Made by a program: the position numbers and the translations under genes. This document shows, one piece after another, positions 45,096 through 54,103 of a stretch of DNA of 64,000 bases (its first letter is position 1; every line of letters starts with the position of its first letter). The notes beneath the pieces are model-generated. The model had not been told where the DNA came from. It saw only the letters and a list, made by a program, of their open reading frames with translations, and ran no database searches. The DNA lies in assembly GCF_004348975.1 (NCBI RefSeq), contig NZ_SMFP01000002.1, positions 1 through 64,000 of the forward strand, in the 5' to 3' direction. The stretch is from Antarcticimicrobium sediminis (GTDB taxonomy: Bacteria; Pseudomonadota; Alphaproteobacteria; Rhodobacterales; Rhodobacteraceae).

Positions 45096-46058
45096 TCAGG
45101 TGCCGGGCAGCGCCAAAAGCGCGATGTCCCCGGCCCAGCGGTGGCGCAGGGTGGTCCCGGCGTTATGGGCGCGCAGACCTGTTTGACAGGCCAGCACGAT
45201 CCGTGTGCCAAGATCGGGCAAGGCCAGATCAGCCAAGGCGTCGGTGGCGAGGTGTCGTGCGTCCGCGCGAAAGGGGGCGGGTCTTTCACGGCGCAGATCA
45301 ATCACCATGTCGGCAGGGGTGATCTGGTCCGGGGCGATGAAAGGGGCGGGGCGGTCGGGTTCGGGGGCGTCTTCAAAGCGGAAGTCCGAGCTGCGCCAGT
45401 TGGCGGCATCCAGAACCATCATCCGGCCCAGCGGCGAGGGGGCCAGATCAAGCAGAACGGCCAGCGCCATCTGCGCCTGTATCGCCCCGATCGCGGCCAC
45501 CACGGGGCCCAGAACGCCAGCGGTTTCGCAGGTCGGGGCACCGTGCGGCAGATCAGGGAACACGGCGCGCAGGGACGGCGCGCTGCGGCAAAACCCGCCG
45601 ACATAGCCCCGCAGCCCCAACGCCGAGGCCGATATGAGCGGCGTGCCAGAGGCATAGGCAACATCAGACAGGGTGAAGCTGACAGCAAAGGTATCGGCGC
45701 AATCCAGCACCACATCGGCCTGCGCCACCAGAGCGGGCGCATTGGCGGGGGTGAGCCAATCGACCAAGGGCCGCACGGTGACGTCGGGATTCAGCGCGGC
45801 CAGCGCCTCGGCGGCGGCCTCGGCCTTGGGGCGTGCGATATCGCGCAGCCGGTACAGGGGCTGGCGGTGCAGGTTGCTTTCGCCCACGAGATCACCGTCG
45901 ATCAGGGTGATCGTCCCGACCCCGGCGCCGACAAGATATTGCAGCACCGGAACGCCCAGCCCGCCCGCGCCTGCGACCAGAACACGGGCCGCGCGCAGGC
46001 GGTTTTGTCCGGCCTCACCGACCTCGGGCAGGGCGATCTGTCTTGCATATCGGCTCAT
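45096..46058 (-). CDS. thiF: ThiF-type adenylyltransferase with C-terminal rhodanese-like domain
   Basis: Start at 46058 ([14 protein letters not shown]), 320 residues. The E1-like part has the nucleotide loop GAGGLGVPVLQYLVGAGVG near residue 30, DLVGESNLHRQ and a Cys before GVLGPVVAAIG. A short rhodanese-like domain ends the protein, with the putative persulphide Cys in LACQTGLRAHNAG (about 290). It adenylates the ThiS C-terminus and may hand over sulphur within one polypeptide. The four zinc-binding Cys common in ThiF/MoeB are not seen. It overlaps thiE by ATGA. Confidence 0.85.
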   Translation of the reverse strand: MSRYARQIALPEVGEAGQNRLRAARVLVAGAGGLGVPVLQYLVGAGVGTITLIDGDLVGESNLHRQPLYRLRDIARPKAEAAAEALAALNPDVTVRPLVDWLTPANAPALVAQADVVLDCADTFAVSFTLSDVAYASGTPLISASALGLRGYVGGFCRSAPSLRAVFPDLPHGAPTCETAGVLGPVVAAIGAIQAQMALAVLLDLAPSPLGRMMVLDAANWRSSDFRFEDAPEPDRPAPFIAPDQITPADMVIDLRRERPAPFRADARHLATDALADLALPDLGTRIVLACQTGLRAHNAGTTLRHRWAGDIALLALPGT

Positions 46059-46651
46059 CGTGCCACCGTCAGCCAGTCGCGGATACGGGCGTCGGGGGTC
46101 GGGTTCAGGGTGATATCCGTCACTGCAGCCACCGTATCGGCCCCGGCTTTGAAGGCGCCCGGCGCCCGCTCGACCGACATGCCCCCAATGGCGCAAAGCG
46201 GGATGTCGCCAATCAGGCTTTTCCACTCGGTCAGCTTATCGAGGCCCTGCTCGGTCCATTTCATCTTTTTCAGGATGGTCGGATAGACCGGGCCCAAGGC
46301 GATATAATCGGGGGTCAGGGCCAGCGCGCGGTCAAGTTCGGCGCGATCATGGGTGGAAATTCCCAGTTTCAGGCCGGCGCGACGGATCGCGGCGATGTCG
46401 GCACTGTCCAGATCTTCCTGCCCCAGATGCAGCCAATCCGCGCCAAGTTCGATCGCCAGTTGCCAATGATCATTCACCACAAGGGCGGCGCAATGGCGGC
46501 GGCACAGGGCCAGCGCGGTGCTGATTTCGGCGCGCAGGGCTGCCTTTGGGCGATCCTTGATGCGCAGTTGCACCAGCCGCACCCCAAGGGGGACGGCGCG
46601 CGCCACCCAATCGGCGCTGTCGAATACGGGATAGAAACGGGGCAGGGTCAT
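46055..46651 (-). CDS. thiE: ThiE: thiamin-phosphate synthase
   Basis: From 46651, overlapping the thiG stop, the 198-residue barrel has [47 protein letters not shown] and AIGGM, all ThiE signatures. It joins hydroxymethylpyrimidine diphosphate to thiazole phosphate. The long frame continuing upstream lies within thiG and is a shadow. It is slightly shorter than many ThiE proteins but contains all pyrophosphate-binding blocks. Confidence 0.9.
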   Translation of the reverse strand: MTLPRFYPVFDSADWVARAVPLGVRLVQLRIKDRPKAALRAEISTALALCRRHCAALVVNDHWQLAIELGADWLHLGQEDLDSADIAAIRRAGLKLGISTHDRAELDRALALTPDYIALGPVYPTILKKMKWTEQGLDKLTEWKSLIGDIPLCAIGGMSVERAPGAFKAGADTVAAVTDITLNPTPDARIRDWLTVAR

Positions 46652-47409
46652 AGCCAGGCCTTTCCGATCACGGGGGTCGAGGGCACGGCCATGTCGCGCG
46701 CGATCATCGGCCCGGAGGTACGCGCCAATGCGCCCGCCTCGGCCGCCAGCGCAAAGGCGCGCGCCATGGTGGGGGGATCCTCGGCCTCGGCCACGGCGGT
46801 GTTCAGCAGGATCGCGTCGAACCCCAGTTCCATCGCCTGTGCCGCGTGGCTGGGCAGGCCAAGGCCCGCATCCACCACCATGGCCACATCGGGAAAGGCC
46901 GCGCGCAGGGTGCGCAGCCCGTGGATGTTGTTCAGCCCCATGCCCGAGCCGATCGGCGCGCCCCAAGGCATCAGCACCCGGCAGCCGGCATCAATCAGCC
47001 GCGCCGCCAGAACCTGATCTTCGGTGGTATAGGGAAACACTTTGAAACCATCCGCGCACAGCGCCTCGGCGGCCTCCAACAGACCAAAGGGATCGGGCTG
47101 CAGCGTGTCGGCATGTCCGATCACTTCAAGCTTGATCCAGTCGGTGCCGAAATATTCACGCGCCATCTGGGCGGTGGTGATCGCCTCGCGCGCGGAATGG
47201 CAGCCGGCGGTGTTGGGCAGCAGATGCACGCCAAGGCCGCGCACCATCTCCCAAAATGCCTGCCCCGCACCGCGCTCACGGCGCAGCGACACGGTGGCGA
47301 CCGAGGCGCCGCTTGAGCGGAACGCGGCCTCCATCATGGTCGGTGAGGGAAAGCGTGCCGTGCCCAGCATCATGGGCGTTTGCAAGGTCTCACCATAAAA
47401 ATCGCGCAT
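46648..47409 (-). CDS. thiG: ThiG: thiazole synthase
   Basis: A 253-residue TIM-barrel enzyme with [14 protein letters not shown], the catalytic Lys in [24 protein letters not shown] and [19 protein letters not shown]. It forms the thiazole ring from deoxyxylulose phosphate, ThiS thiocarboxylate and dehydroglycine from ThiO. It begins two bases after the thiS stop and ends in the ATGA overlap with thiE. Confidence 0.95.
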   Translation of the reverse strand: MRDFYGETLQTPMMLGTARFPSPTMMEAAFRSSGASVATVSLRRERGAGQAFWEMVRGLGVHLLPNTAGCHSAREAITTAQMAREYFGTDWIKLEVIGHADTLQPDPFGLLEAAEALCADGFKVFPYTTEDQVLAARLIDAGCRVLMPWGAPIGSGMGLNNIHGLRTLRAAFPDVAMVVDAGLGLPSHAAQAMELGFDAILLNTAVAEAEDPPTMARAFALAAEAGALARTSGPMIARDMAVPSTPVIGKAWL

Positions 47410-47411
47410 GA

Positions 47412-47609
47412 TCAGCCCCCCTGCATCGCGGTCAGAACCTCAAGCCGGTCGCCGGGTGACAGTTGGGTTGCGCCGCGCGTTGCGGCGGGAACAAAGCTGC
47501 CGTTGAGCGCGGTTGCCACGCGGGCCTCGCCCCAGCCCAGTTCGGCCAGCGCCTCATGCAAATGCGTTGCGGTGACGGCCTGCTGTTCGCCGTTGACTTC
47601 AATCTTCAT
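47412..47609 (-). CDS. thiS: ThiS: sulphur-carrier protein
   Basis: The 65-residue ubiquitin-fold protein starts at 47609 ([12 protein letters not shown]) and ends in the required Gly-Gly (TAMQGG), which is thiocarboxylated by ThiF. The conserved [11 protein letters not shown] strand is present. It overlaps the end of thiO by 11 bp and precedes thiG by two bases. Confidence 0.95.
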   Translation of the reverse strand: MKIEVNGEQQAVTATHLHEALAELGWGEARVATALNGSFVPAATRGATQLSPGDRLEVLTAMQGG

Positions 47610-48579
47610 GAACCAAATCCCCCATGTGACCTGTTGCAAGAACCTCTGCCGCCTGTTCGGCCAAAGCGGGCGACATCAGATAGCCGTGCCGGAACAACCC
47701 GTTCAGGTGCAGCACGCGCCCCCGGCGCAGCACGCGCGGCACATTGTCGGCAAAGGCCGGGCGCAGATCGGCGCCCATTTCGACGACCTCGGCCTCGGCA
47801 AAGCGCCGGTCCAGCGCATAAGCCGCCGACAGCAATTCCAACGCCGAGCGCGCGGTCATCGGGCCGCGCGCGGCGCTTTCGATCTGCGTCGCGCCCAGCA
47901 TGAATATCCCGTTCGCCCGCGGCACCACGTACAGCGGGTGACGCGGATGCAGCAGGCGGATCGGGCGCGATAGGTGGATTTCATCCGAGTGCAGCACGAC
48001 CATCTCGCCGCGTACACCGCGCAGCCCCGGCACATCGCCCTGAGCCGCCAGACCACGGCAATCCAAGACCGGGCCGCTCAGGTCTTTCGGCTCGACCGCG
48101 CCGGTTTCCACCTCGACCCCCGCATCGGCCAATGTCCGGATCAGATCGGTCAAAGCCTGTCGCGGATCGAGATGCGCCTCGGCGGCGAAGAACACCCCGC
48201 GCCGGTGCTGCCCGGCCAGCTCAGGTTCCAGCGCCGCGATCGCCGCCGCATCACAGGCGGTGTTGCCCTCGGTGCGCGCGGCAAAACGGTCCAGCTCGCC
48301 CCGGTCCCGTTCCGGCGCAAGGGCCAGCGTGCCCTGTTTGATCACGTGGGTCACGTCTGACCAAAGCCCAATGGCTTGGCGCCCGTGGGTCACGATCGGG
48401 GGCTCTGCCGTGGCGCTTTCACACTCGGGCGCCAGCATTCCGCCGGCCCACCATGAACAGCCATGCGGCCCCGGCGGTCCGACCCGGTCAATCACCCGGG
48501 GATGCAGACCGCGGGCAAGACAGGACCGCGCCGCCCAGAGGCCCGCGACCCCTGCGCCGATGATTGTGACGTCACTCAT
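47599..48579 (-). CDS. thiO: ThiO: FAD-dependent glycine oxidase
   Basis: The 326-residue protein begins MSDVTIIGAGVAGLWAARS, a Rossmann FAD loop (GxGxxG). MFMLGATQIES-like (here IFMLGATQIES) and the C-terminal LRPAFADNVPRVL and FRHGYLMSPALA blocks are typical ThiO. It oxidises glycine to iminoglycine for the thiazole ring, so this organism uses the aerobic ThiO route rather than ThiH. It overlaps the end of thiD by eight bases. Confidence 0.9.
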   Translation of the reverse strand: MSDVTIIGAGVAGLWAARSCLARGLHPRVIDRVGPPGPHGCSWWAGGMLAPECESATAEPPIVTHGRQAIGLWSDVTHVIKQGTLALAPERDRGELDRFAARTEGNTACDAAAIAALEPELAGQHRRGVFFAAEAHLDPRQALTDLIRTLADAGVEVETGAVEPKDLSGPVLDCRGLAAQGDVPGLRGVRGEMVVLHSDEIHLSRPIRLLHPRHPLYVVPRANGIFMLGATQIESAARGPMTARSALELLSAAYALDRRFAEAEVVEMGADLRPAFADNVPRVLRRGRVLHLNGLFRHGYLMSPALAEQAAEVLATGHMGDLVHED

Positions 48580-49375
48580 TGGACCACTCCGCATGAAAAT
48601 GATGAACCGGGCCATGCCCGCCGCCGATGTTCAGCTGGTCCGCCGCCGCGATGGCCCCTTGCAGATAGGCATGCGCAGCGCGCACCGCCTCGGGCAGGGG
48701 CGTGCCACGTGCGAGACCCGCCGCGATCGCAGCCGACAGGGTGCAGCCGGTGCCATGGGTGTTGCGGGTGGTGTGGCGGGGGGCCGATAGCCGCAGCACC
48801 GCCCCGGGCGTGATCAGAAGATCGACACAATGCGCCCCGTCGCCATGGCCGCCCTTCATAAGCACCGCGCGCGGCCCCAAGGCCAGCAACGCGCGGCCCT
48901 GTTCCAGCATCTCGGCCTCATCCGTGGCCTCGGGCAGATCCAGCAACCGCGCCGCCTCGGGCAGGTTCGGGGTAAGAAGGTCGGCTCGCGGCAGCAGTCG
49001 GGCGCGCAGGCTTGCAACCGCGTCATCGGCCAATAGCGCATCGCCGGATTTCGCCACCATCACCGGGTCCAGAACCACCGGAGCCGCGCATCGCGCCAGC
49101 CCATCGGTGACGGCGTCAATCGCCTCTGGTTCACCCAGCATGCCGATCTTGATCGCGCCGATGTCCAGATCGTCAAAGACCGCGTCCATCTGGGCGCGGA
49201 TCATCTGCGGCGCGACCGCAGCCACCGCCGTGACGGCACGGGTGTTTTGCGCGGTGATCGCGGTCAGCACGCTGGCGCCATAGACGCCCAACGCACTGAA
49301 TGTCTTGAGATCGGCCTGAATCCCGGCGCCGCCGCCACTGTCGGATCCTGCAATCGTCAACGCCTGAAAAGCCAT
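48572..49375 (-). CDS. thiD: ThiD: hydroxymethylpyrimidine (phosphate) kinase
   Basis: First gene of the operon, 267 residues from ATG 49375 with a G-rich ribosome-binding site. AGSDSGGGAGIQADLKTF at the start, MLGEPEAI, DPVMVAKSGDALL, VLMKGGHGDG and the anion-hole HGTGCTLSAAIAAGLARG are diagnostic of ThiD. It phosphorylates hydroxymethylpyrimidine twice. The TPP riboswitch lies about 80 bp upstream, controlling all ten genes. Confidence 0.95.
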   Translation of the reverse strand: MAFQALTIAGSDSGGGAGIQADLKTFSALGVYGASVLTAITAQNTRAVTAVAAVAPQMIRAQMDAVFDDLDIGAIKIGMLGEPEAIDAVTDGLARCAAPVVLDPVMVAKSGDALLADDAVASLRARLLPRADLLTPNLPEAARLLDLPEATDEAEMLEQGRALLALGPRAVLMKGGHGDGAHCVDLLITPGAVLRLSAPRHTTRNTHGTGCTLSAAIAAGLARGTPLPEAVRAAHAYLQGAIAAADQLNIGGGHGPVHHFHAEWSNE

Positions 49376-49454
49376 ATACGCCCCCATTCAGAACAAGGGC
49401 CAAAAGCGTCGCGATACGGAAAGTCTTGGGCCATGGGTGGCCACAGCTTTGCTC

Positions 49455-49537
49455 CGTTCCCTCCGCCGGAATGACCCGGATCAGGTTCGATGGGTCAGCT
49501 TTCGCCTCTCAGCCATGACGGCACCCCAACGGATGCG
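49455..49537 (-). ncRNA. TPP riboswitch (THI element)
   Basis: Read on the minus strand, this segment has the conserved THI-box pieces in order: GGGGTGCC, CTGAGA, ACCC, GAACCTGATCCGGGT and the closing CCGGCGGAGGGA. It lies between the divergent TusA-like gene and thiD and reads toward thiD. It should repress the thi operon when thiamin pyrophosphate is plentiful. Confidence 0.95.
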
Positions 49538-49693
49538 GCCGGGGTAGCGCGCTGCGCAGAGCGAGTCAAACGGATTGCCGAAAGCGGGCGGCGCGTGCAG
49601 TGGAAAAGTTGGAGGAGGGGGCGTTTCCGTTTCTGGCGCGCGCCCGGTGCGATACGGATGGACAGCGCGCAGGCTGCGGATTAACTCTGTCAC

Positions 49694-49921
49694 ATGACAT
49701 GGGATCACGAACTCGATGCGCGCGGCCTGTTGTGCCCCTTGCCGGTGCTCAAGGCGCGCAAGCGGCTGATGGGGATGGCACCGGGGCAGATCCTGCGCCT
49801 TGTCGCCACCGACCCGGCGGCGGTGGTGGATGTACCGCATTATTGCACTGAATCCGGCAACCTGCTGCGCGACAGCGGGCAGGAGGGCGAGGCGCAGATC
49901 TATCTGATCGAGCGCCGCTAA
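49694..49921 (+). CDS. TusA-family sulphurtransferase
   Basis: A 75-residue SirA/TusA-fold protein with the active-site motif LLCPLPVLKARKRL (CPxP), WDHELDARG before it and HYCTESGN at the end. It carries persulphide sulphur. It is divergent from the thiamin operon and convergent with the moeA fusion. FdhD-dependent sulphuration of the formate dehydrogenase cofactor lies close by, so it may feed sulphur to Mo/W cofactor maturation; delivery to ThiF is also possible. Confidence 0.85.
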   Translation: MTWDHELDARGLLCPLPVLKARKRLMGMAPGQILRLVATDPAAVVDVPHYCTESGNLLRDSGQEGEAQIYLIERR

Positions 49922-49926
49922 CCGCG

Positions 49927-52050
49927 TCAGACCAGCCCGAAGGCGGCATAGGGGATGAACCGCACCGGCGTGCCGGGCGTGATCGTCAGTGCGCTGTCGG
50001 GCAGTTCCACCAGCCCGGTGGCCCAGCTCAACCCGCTGATGCGGCCAGAGCCTTCGGATTGGAACACCTCCGCCGTGCCCGCCTCTGTCAGCCGCGCGCG
50101 CAGGAATTCCCGCCGCCCCGGTTTCTTGGTCTTGGAAAAGGCCGCCGGCACGGTAAATCCCTGCGGGCGCTGCCATCCGGCCCCGGCCATCAGCGACAGG
50201 GCCGGGCGGGCAAACACCAGCGCACAAACCAGCGCCGCGACCGGATTGCCGGGCAGGCCGAAGACCGGCCTGCCCTGCCACATCGCCAGCGCCAGCGGGC
50301 GCCCCGGTTTTACCGCGATGCGCCAGCTTGACAGTGTGCCCTTGCGCCGCAGCAAGGCCGAGACGTGATCCTCGTCCCCTGCCGAGGCTCCGCCCGAGGT
50401 CAGGATCACGTCAGCCTTGTCCGCGCCGTCGTTCAGGCGGATCTCGATCTGTTCCGGGTCGTCGCGCACATGGCCAAGGTCAACCGCCTCGCAGCCCCAG
50501 CCCTTTGCCAGCGACAGCAGCATGGGTCGGTTTGCATCCCAGATCTGATGCGGCGCGGCAGGGCTGGCCGGGCTGGGCACGATCTCGTCGCCGGTCGACA
50601 ACACGCCGACCCGCAGCGGGCGGAACACCTCGACCTCGGGGATGCCAAGCGCCGACAGCAGCGCCAGATCCGGCGCGCGCAGACGATGACCGGCGGGCAG
50701 GGCTTGCGCCCCCTCGACCACGTCTTCGCCGGCTTCGCGGGTGTTGGCGTGGGGTTTGAGCGGTCCGTCAAAGATCACCGCGCCACCGTCCAGCGCGGTG
50801 TCTTCCTCCAGTACCACGGTATCCACGCCTTGCGGCAGGATCGCGCCGGTGAGGATTCGGATCGCGGCCCCCATTGGCACTGTGCCGTCAAACGGCTGGC
50901 CCGCCGCCGCACGCCCATCGACCAGCGGCAGGTGCTGGACGCCCGCACCGGTTGCGGCATGGGCAAAGCCAAAGCCATCGACGGCGGAATTCGGGCGCGG
51001 CGGGTTGGATCGGCGCGCGATGCACTCGGCGGCAAGGACGCGCCCGGCGGCCTGCGCGGTGGGCAGGGTTTGATGCGCGGTCACCGGGTGCAGCGCCGCT
51101 CGCAATTTGTCCAGCGCCACCTCCACCGGCACCCAGGTCACCCCCTGCGGCATGGCGAAACAATCATTGCGCAGCCGGGGGGGCAGGATCGCGGGCGCAA
51201 GCCCCTTGCGGGCGGCAGAATCGATCGCGCCCTCGTGACCCAGCCCGAGGATCCAGCCCTCTTCCAGATCACCGTCGCGCGTCATCGCATCAAGCTGCTC
51301 TGGCGCCAAGGCCCGCAGCGCGGCGGACAGGATGCGGACCTGCGCGCGATCCTTGATCTCGCCCGGCTCGGCCAGTTCCGCGACGGTTTTCGCGATCAGC
51401 GAGGGGAACACCTCGACCAGCGTGATCGGGGTCTGTGCGGACTCGAACGGGCGCACGGAAAGCGCCGCGCCGAACCGTTTGCGCAACGCCTGAAGCCGGG
51501 CAATGCCCAGCAGCGCCTGAGAGCCGACCGACCCAGCGCCCGCCAGTTTCCAGACCGGCTGCGCGCCCTTGGCGGTATCGCACGCGCGTTTGTCGGCGAA
51601 GGGGTTGGCATGCTCGGCCTTGGTGCGCGGCAGGTCGGGAATGTCGCGGCCCAGCGGGTTGGCCCAGAATGGACCCGCTCCGGGGAAGCGCCGGTTGATC
51701 TCTGCCGCCGCATCCAGCCGGTTGTTGGCATTGTCGGGCCCGTCTTCGATCCGCGCCGCGATCTCGGCCCATAGCGCGAGGGGATCATCGGTACCGGTCA
51801 GGGCACGGGCAAAGCCGCGTGGATAGGCAAAGGGAAAATCGAACCCGGCAAGCACCCGTCGCCCGGCGTCGATTTCCGCCGCGAACAGGGTGCAAAGCGC
51901 GTCGGTCGCCGCCTCGCGGGTGCGGTGGTAGCTGGTCGCCATCTCGCCGTCCCGCGCCACACCGATCCAGATCGCATCCTGTGAGGGCCGCGCGGGCGAG
52001 GGGGTGGAGGCCCCTGACCAATCGGTGACGACGACAGTGTCGAACCTCAC
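49927..52050 (-). CDS. moeA: Molybdopterin molybdotransferase MoeA with an unknown N-terminal domain
   Basis: The 707-residue protein starts at GTG 52050, overlapping the mobB stop. Residues from about 297 to the end are MoeA/gephyrin: NSAVDGFGFA near 335, ILTGAILPQGVD near 395, LSTGDEIV, LTSGGASAGDEDHV and GLPGNPVAALV. The first 290 residues are an extra domain (VVVTDWSGAS, LAGFDFPFAYPRGFA, NRRFPGAGPFW, VEVFPSLIA) resembling DUF429-type RNase H-like folds, with an Asp early in the chain. MoeA inserts molybdate or tungstate into molybdopterin-AMP. The role of the extra domain is unknown. Last gene of the fdhD-mobA-mobB-moeA operon. Confidence 0.85.
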   Translation of the reverse strand: MRFDTVVVTDWSGASTPSPARPSQDAIWIGVARDGEMATSYHRTREAATDALCTLFAAEIDAGRRVLAGFDFPFAYPRGFARALTGTDDPLALWAEIAARIEDGPDNANNRLDAAAEINRRFPGAGPFWANPLGRDIPDLPRTKAEHANPFADKRACDTAKGAQPVWKLAGAGSVGSQALLGIARLQALRKRFGAALSVRPFESAQTPITLVEVFPSLIAKTVAELAEPGEIKDRAQVRILSAALRALAPEQLDAMTRDGDLEEGWILGLGHEGAIDSAARKGLAPAILPPRLRNDCFAMPQGVTWVPVEVALDKLRAALHPVTAHQTLPTAQAAGRVLAAECIARRSNPPRPNSAVDGFGFAHAATGAGVQHLPLVDGRAAAGQPFDGTVPMGAAIRILTGAILPQGVDTVVLEEDTALDGGAVIFDGPLKPHANTREAGEDVVEGAQALPAGHRLRAPDLALLSALGIPEVEVFRPLRVGVLSTGDEIVPSPASPAAPHQIWDANRPMLLSLAKGWGCEAVDLGHVRDDPEQIEIRLNDGADKADVILTSGGASAGDEDHVSALLRRKGTLSSWRIAVKPGRPLALAMWQGRPVFGLPGNPVAALVCALVFARPALSLMAGAGWQRPQGFTVPAAFSKTKKPGRREFLRARLTEAGTAEVFQSEGSGRISGLSWATGLVELPDSALTITPGTPVRFIPYAAFGLV

Positions 52051-52541
52051 AACCCGACCTCTCGCAGGATGAAATCGGCAATCGCTCCGGTGTCGTCGAG
52101 ATCAAACACCGGCAGGGCGCAGCCCGGTTGCGGTGTATCGGCGGCCACGGCGCGCACGCTTGGGTTTTCCCCAGCCAGCAAGGGCTTGGCGGTCTCGGCG
52201 CGATGCGCTTCGATCTTGGGGTGATGGTCACGCTTGAAACCTTCGACCAGCACCAGATCGACCGGCGAGAGCCGCGCCAGCAGTTCCTCCAGCGGCGGCT
52301 CATCGGCCCCGCGCAGCTCATGCATCAAGGCCCAGCGATGCGGCGAGGCCAGCATGACCTCCTGCGCGCCGGCCTCGCGGTGGCGATGGCTGTCGCGCCC
52401 GGGCTGGTCCACATCGGTGCTGTGATGGGCATGTTTGACGGTGGAAACGCGTAGACCGCGCCCGGTGATCTCGGCCACCAGACGTTCCATCAACCCGGTT
52501 TTGCCAGCGTTCTTCCAGCCGGTGACGCCATAGACCTTCAC
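52047..52541 (-). CDS. mobB: MobB: molybdopterin-guanine dinucleotide biosynthesis GTPase
   Basis: The frame starts with GTG at 52541, overlapping the mobA stop (GTGA), giving 164 residues. VYGVTGWKNAGKTGLMERL carries Walker A; STVKHAHHSTDVDQPG and VDLVLVEGFKRDHHPKIE are MobB hallmarks. It assists MobA in making the bis-MGD form of the cofactor used by formate dehydrogenase. The frame upstream of 52541 is a shadow of mobA. Confidence 0.9.
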   Translation of the reverse strand: MKVYGVTGWKNAGKTGLMERLVAEITGRGLRVSTVKHAHHSTDVDQPGRDSHRHREAGAQEVMLASPHRWALMHELRGADEPPLEELLARLSPVDLVLVEGFKRDHHPKIEAHRAETAKPLLAGENPSVRAVAADTPQPGCALPVFDLDDTGAIADFILREVGL

Positions 52542-53149
52542 AGCGCCTCCAGCAGATGCGCCGCCTCGGTCAGGTCTTCCGGGCGGTTGACGTTGAAGAA
52601 CGGATCGAAGGGCTGCGCCGGAAACTCCGCCAGCCCGGCCTGATGCGCATCGGTCCACAGCACGATCTTGCGCAGCCCGCCCTCCAGCGCCGCGCGCAGA
52701 TCCCCTCGCAGCGCAACCGGCCAGAGGCCAAAGGTTGGATGACGCCACAATTTACCCTCGGCGTCGCGCGATCCCGCCAGCGCCAGCCCCTCGAGGCCCG
52801 CCGCCGCGCGCAGCCGTGCGACCAGATCGGCCGGAAAGAACGGCGTGTCGGCGGCGGCGGTCACTATTGTATCGATCCCCTCGGCGGCGGCCCAGTCGAG
52901 CCCGGCCAGAACCCCGGCCAGCGGTCCGGGGTGATCGGGCATACTGTCCGGCAGCACCGGCAGCGCGAATTCGGCAAAGCGTTCGGGCGCACCATTGGCG
53001 TTGATCGCCAGACGGTCGCATTGTGGTGCAAGCCGCGTGATGACGTGATCGATCAGTCGGGTGCCGCCCAGCTCGCGCAGCCCCTTGTCGCCGCCGCCCA
53101 TGCGGGTGGCCTTGCCGCCGGCCAGAATGACCCCCGCGATCCCGCTCAT
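52538..53149 (-). CDS. mobA: MobA: molybdenum cofactor guanylyltransferase
   Basis: From ATG 53149, overlapping the fdhD stop, the 203-residue enzyme shows the GTP-binding start GVILAGGKATRMGGGDKGL, PDSMPDHPGPLAGVLAGLDWA, AADTPFFP and the end motif FFNVNRPEDL. It attaches GMP to molybdopterin to give MGD. Its position between fdhD and mobB fits one pathway for formate dehydrogenase cofactor. Confidence 0.9.
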   Translation of the reverse strand: MSGIAGVILAGGKATRMGGGDKGLRELGGTRLIDHVITRLAPQCDRLAINANGAPERFAEFALPVLPDSMPDHPGPLAGVLAGLDWAAAEGIDTIVTAAADTPFFPADLVARLRAAAGLEGLALAGSRDAEGKLWRHPTFGLWPVALRGDLRAALEGGLRKIVLWTDAHQAGLAEFPAQPFDPFFNVNRPEDLTEAAHLLEAL

Positions 53150-54066
53150 GCGTCCGCCCCTTTGCGCCGATGTTTCCCGGCCTCTTCCGGCACCTCGCCG
53201 GGGTCGGCATCGCGCAGCAGCCGGTCTTCTCCCGACAGGCAGACGAACCGCTGCCCGCGCATCCGCCCGATCAGGGTCAGCCCGACCTGACGCGCGATTT
53301 CCACCCCCCAGGCGGTGAAGCCCGAGCGCGAGGCCAGCACCGGGATGCCCATCAGCGCGCATTTGATTACCATCTCGGAGGTCAGCCGCCCGGTAGTATA
53401 AAGGATCTTGTCGTCGGCCCGGACCCCGTGGCGGAACATGAACCCGGCGATCTTGTCCACCGCGTTGTGGCGCCCGACATCCTCCATGTAAACCAAGGGG
53501 GTGTCGCGCTGGCACAGCACGGTGCCGTGGATCGCGCCGGCCTCCAGATACAGCGACGGCGTGCTGTTGATCTGCTTGGCCAGCGCATAAAGCCAGCTTG
53601 TGCGGACCTCGGCCTGCGGCAGGGTCAGCCCCTCCAGCCCCTCCATCATGTCACCAAAGACGGTGCCCACCGCGCAGCCGCTGGTGCGGGTCTTTTTCTG
53701 TACCTTTTCCTCATAGGAGGTCTGCCGCGTGGTACGCACCACCACGGTTTCGATCTCTTCATCGAAATCGACGCCCGTCACCTCGTCATCGGGGCGCAAC
53801 ATGCCCTGATTGCGCAGAAATCCCAGCGCCAGATACTCGGGGTGGTCGCCGATCGTCATGGCGGTGACGATCTCTTGCCGGTTCAGATAGATCGTCAGCG
53901 GGCGTTCCTCGACGACCGAGATCTCGGTCGCAGCGCCGGTGTGATCCGTGCCGGTGATCCGCCGGGTCAGCCTTTGGTCCGTGGGATCGGGCAGCAGAGG
54001 AAGGTCGGGCAGCGTCACGCGGCGGCTCCTTTTTAAGGCGGGGTCTCTTTCCTGCTCGGCGGGCAT
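53146..54066 (-). CDS. fdhD: FdhD: sulphur-carrier for formate dehydrogenase cofactor
   Basis: I choose ATG 54066 (306 aa); ATG 54093 would leave only ten bases to the divergent gene. RPLTIYLNRQEIVTAMTIGDHPEYLALGFLRNQG, VYMEDVGRHNAVDKIAGFMF and SRSGFTAWGVEIARQVGLT are FdhD signatures. The flexible-loop motif is TSGCAVGTV: the first Cys of the usual CxxC is present and the second is Gly. FdhD passes sulphur from a desulphurase to the Mo/W-bisMGD centre, without which formate dehydrogenase is inactive. It heads the mobA-mobB-moeA genes. Confidence 0.9.
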   Translation of the reverse strand: MPAEQERDPALKRSRRVTLPDLPLLPDPTDQRLTRRITGTDHTGAATEISVVEERPLTIYLNRQEIVTAMTIGDHPEYLALGFLRNQGMLRPDDEVTGVDFDEEIETVVVRTTRQTSYEEKVQKKTRTSGCAVGTVFGDMMEGLEGLTLPQAEVRTSWLYALAKQINSTPSLYLEAGAIHGTVLCQRDTPLVYMEDVGRHNAVDKIAGFMFRHGVRADDKILYTTGRLTSEMVIKCALMGIPVLASRSGFTAWGVEIARQVGLTLIGRMRGQRFVCLSGEDRLLRDADPGEVPEEAGKHRRKGADA

Positions 54067-54103
54067 CTTGTATGCCGAACTGGAGAGTTGCAAGGGGTGC
54101 GCG

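Noticed and set aside
43608-46286. 892-residue open frame opposite thiY, tenA and thiF
   Set aside because: Antisense to three well-identified thiamin genes; composition typical of a GC-rich shadow frame.
54062-54076. GGCAT/ATGCC inverted repeat at the fdhD-DUF2478 junction
   Set aside because: Part of it is the fdhD start codon and the arms are only five bp, too weak to call an operator; it does not match a ModE box.
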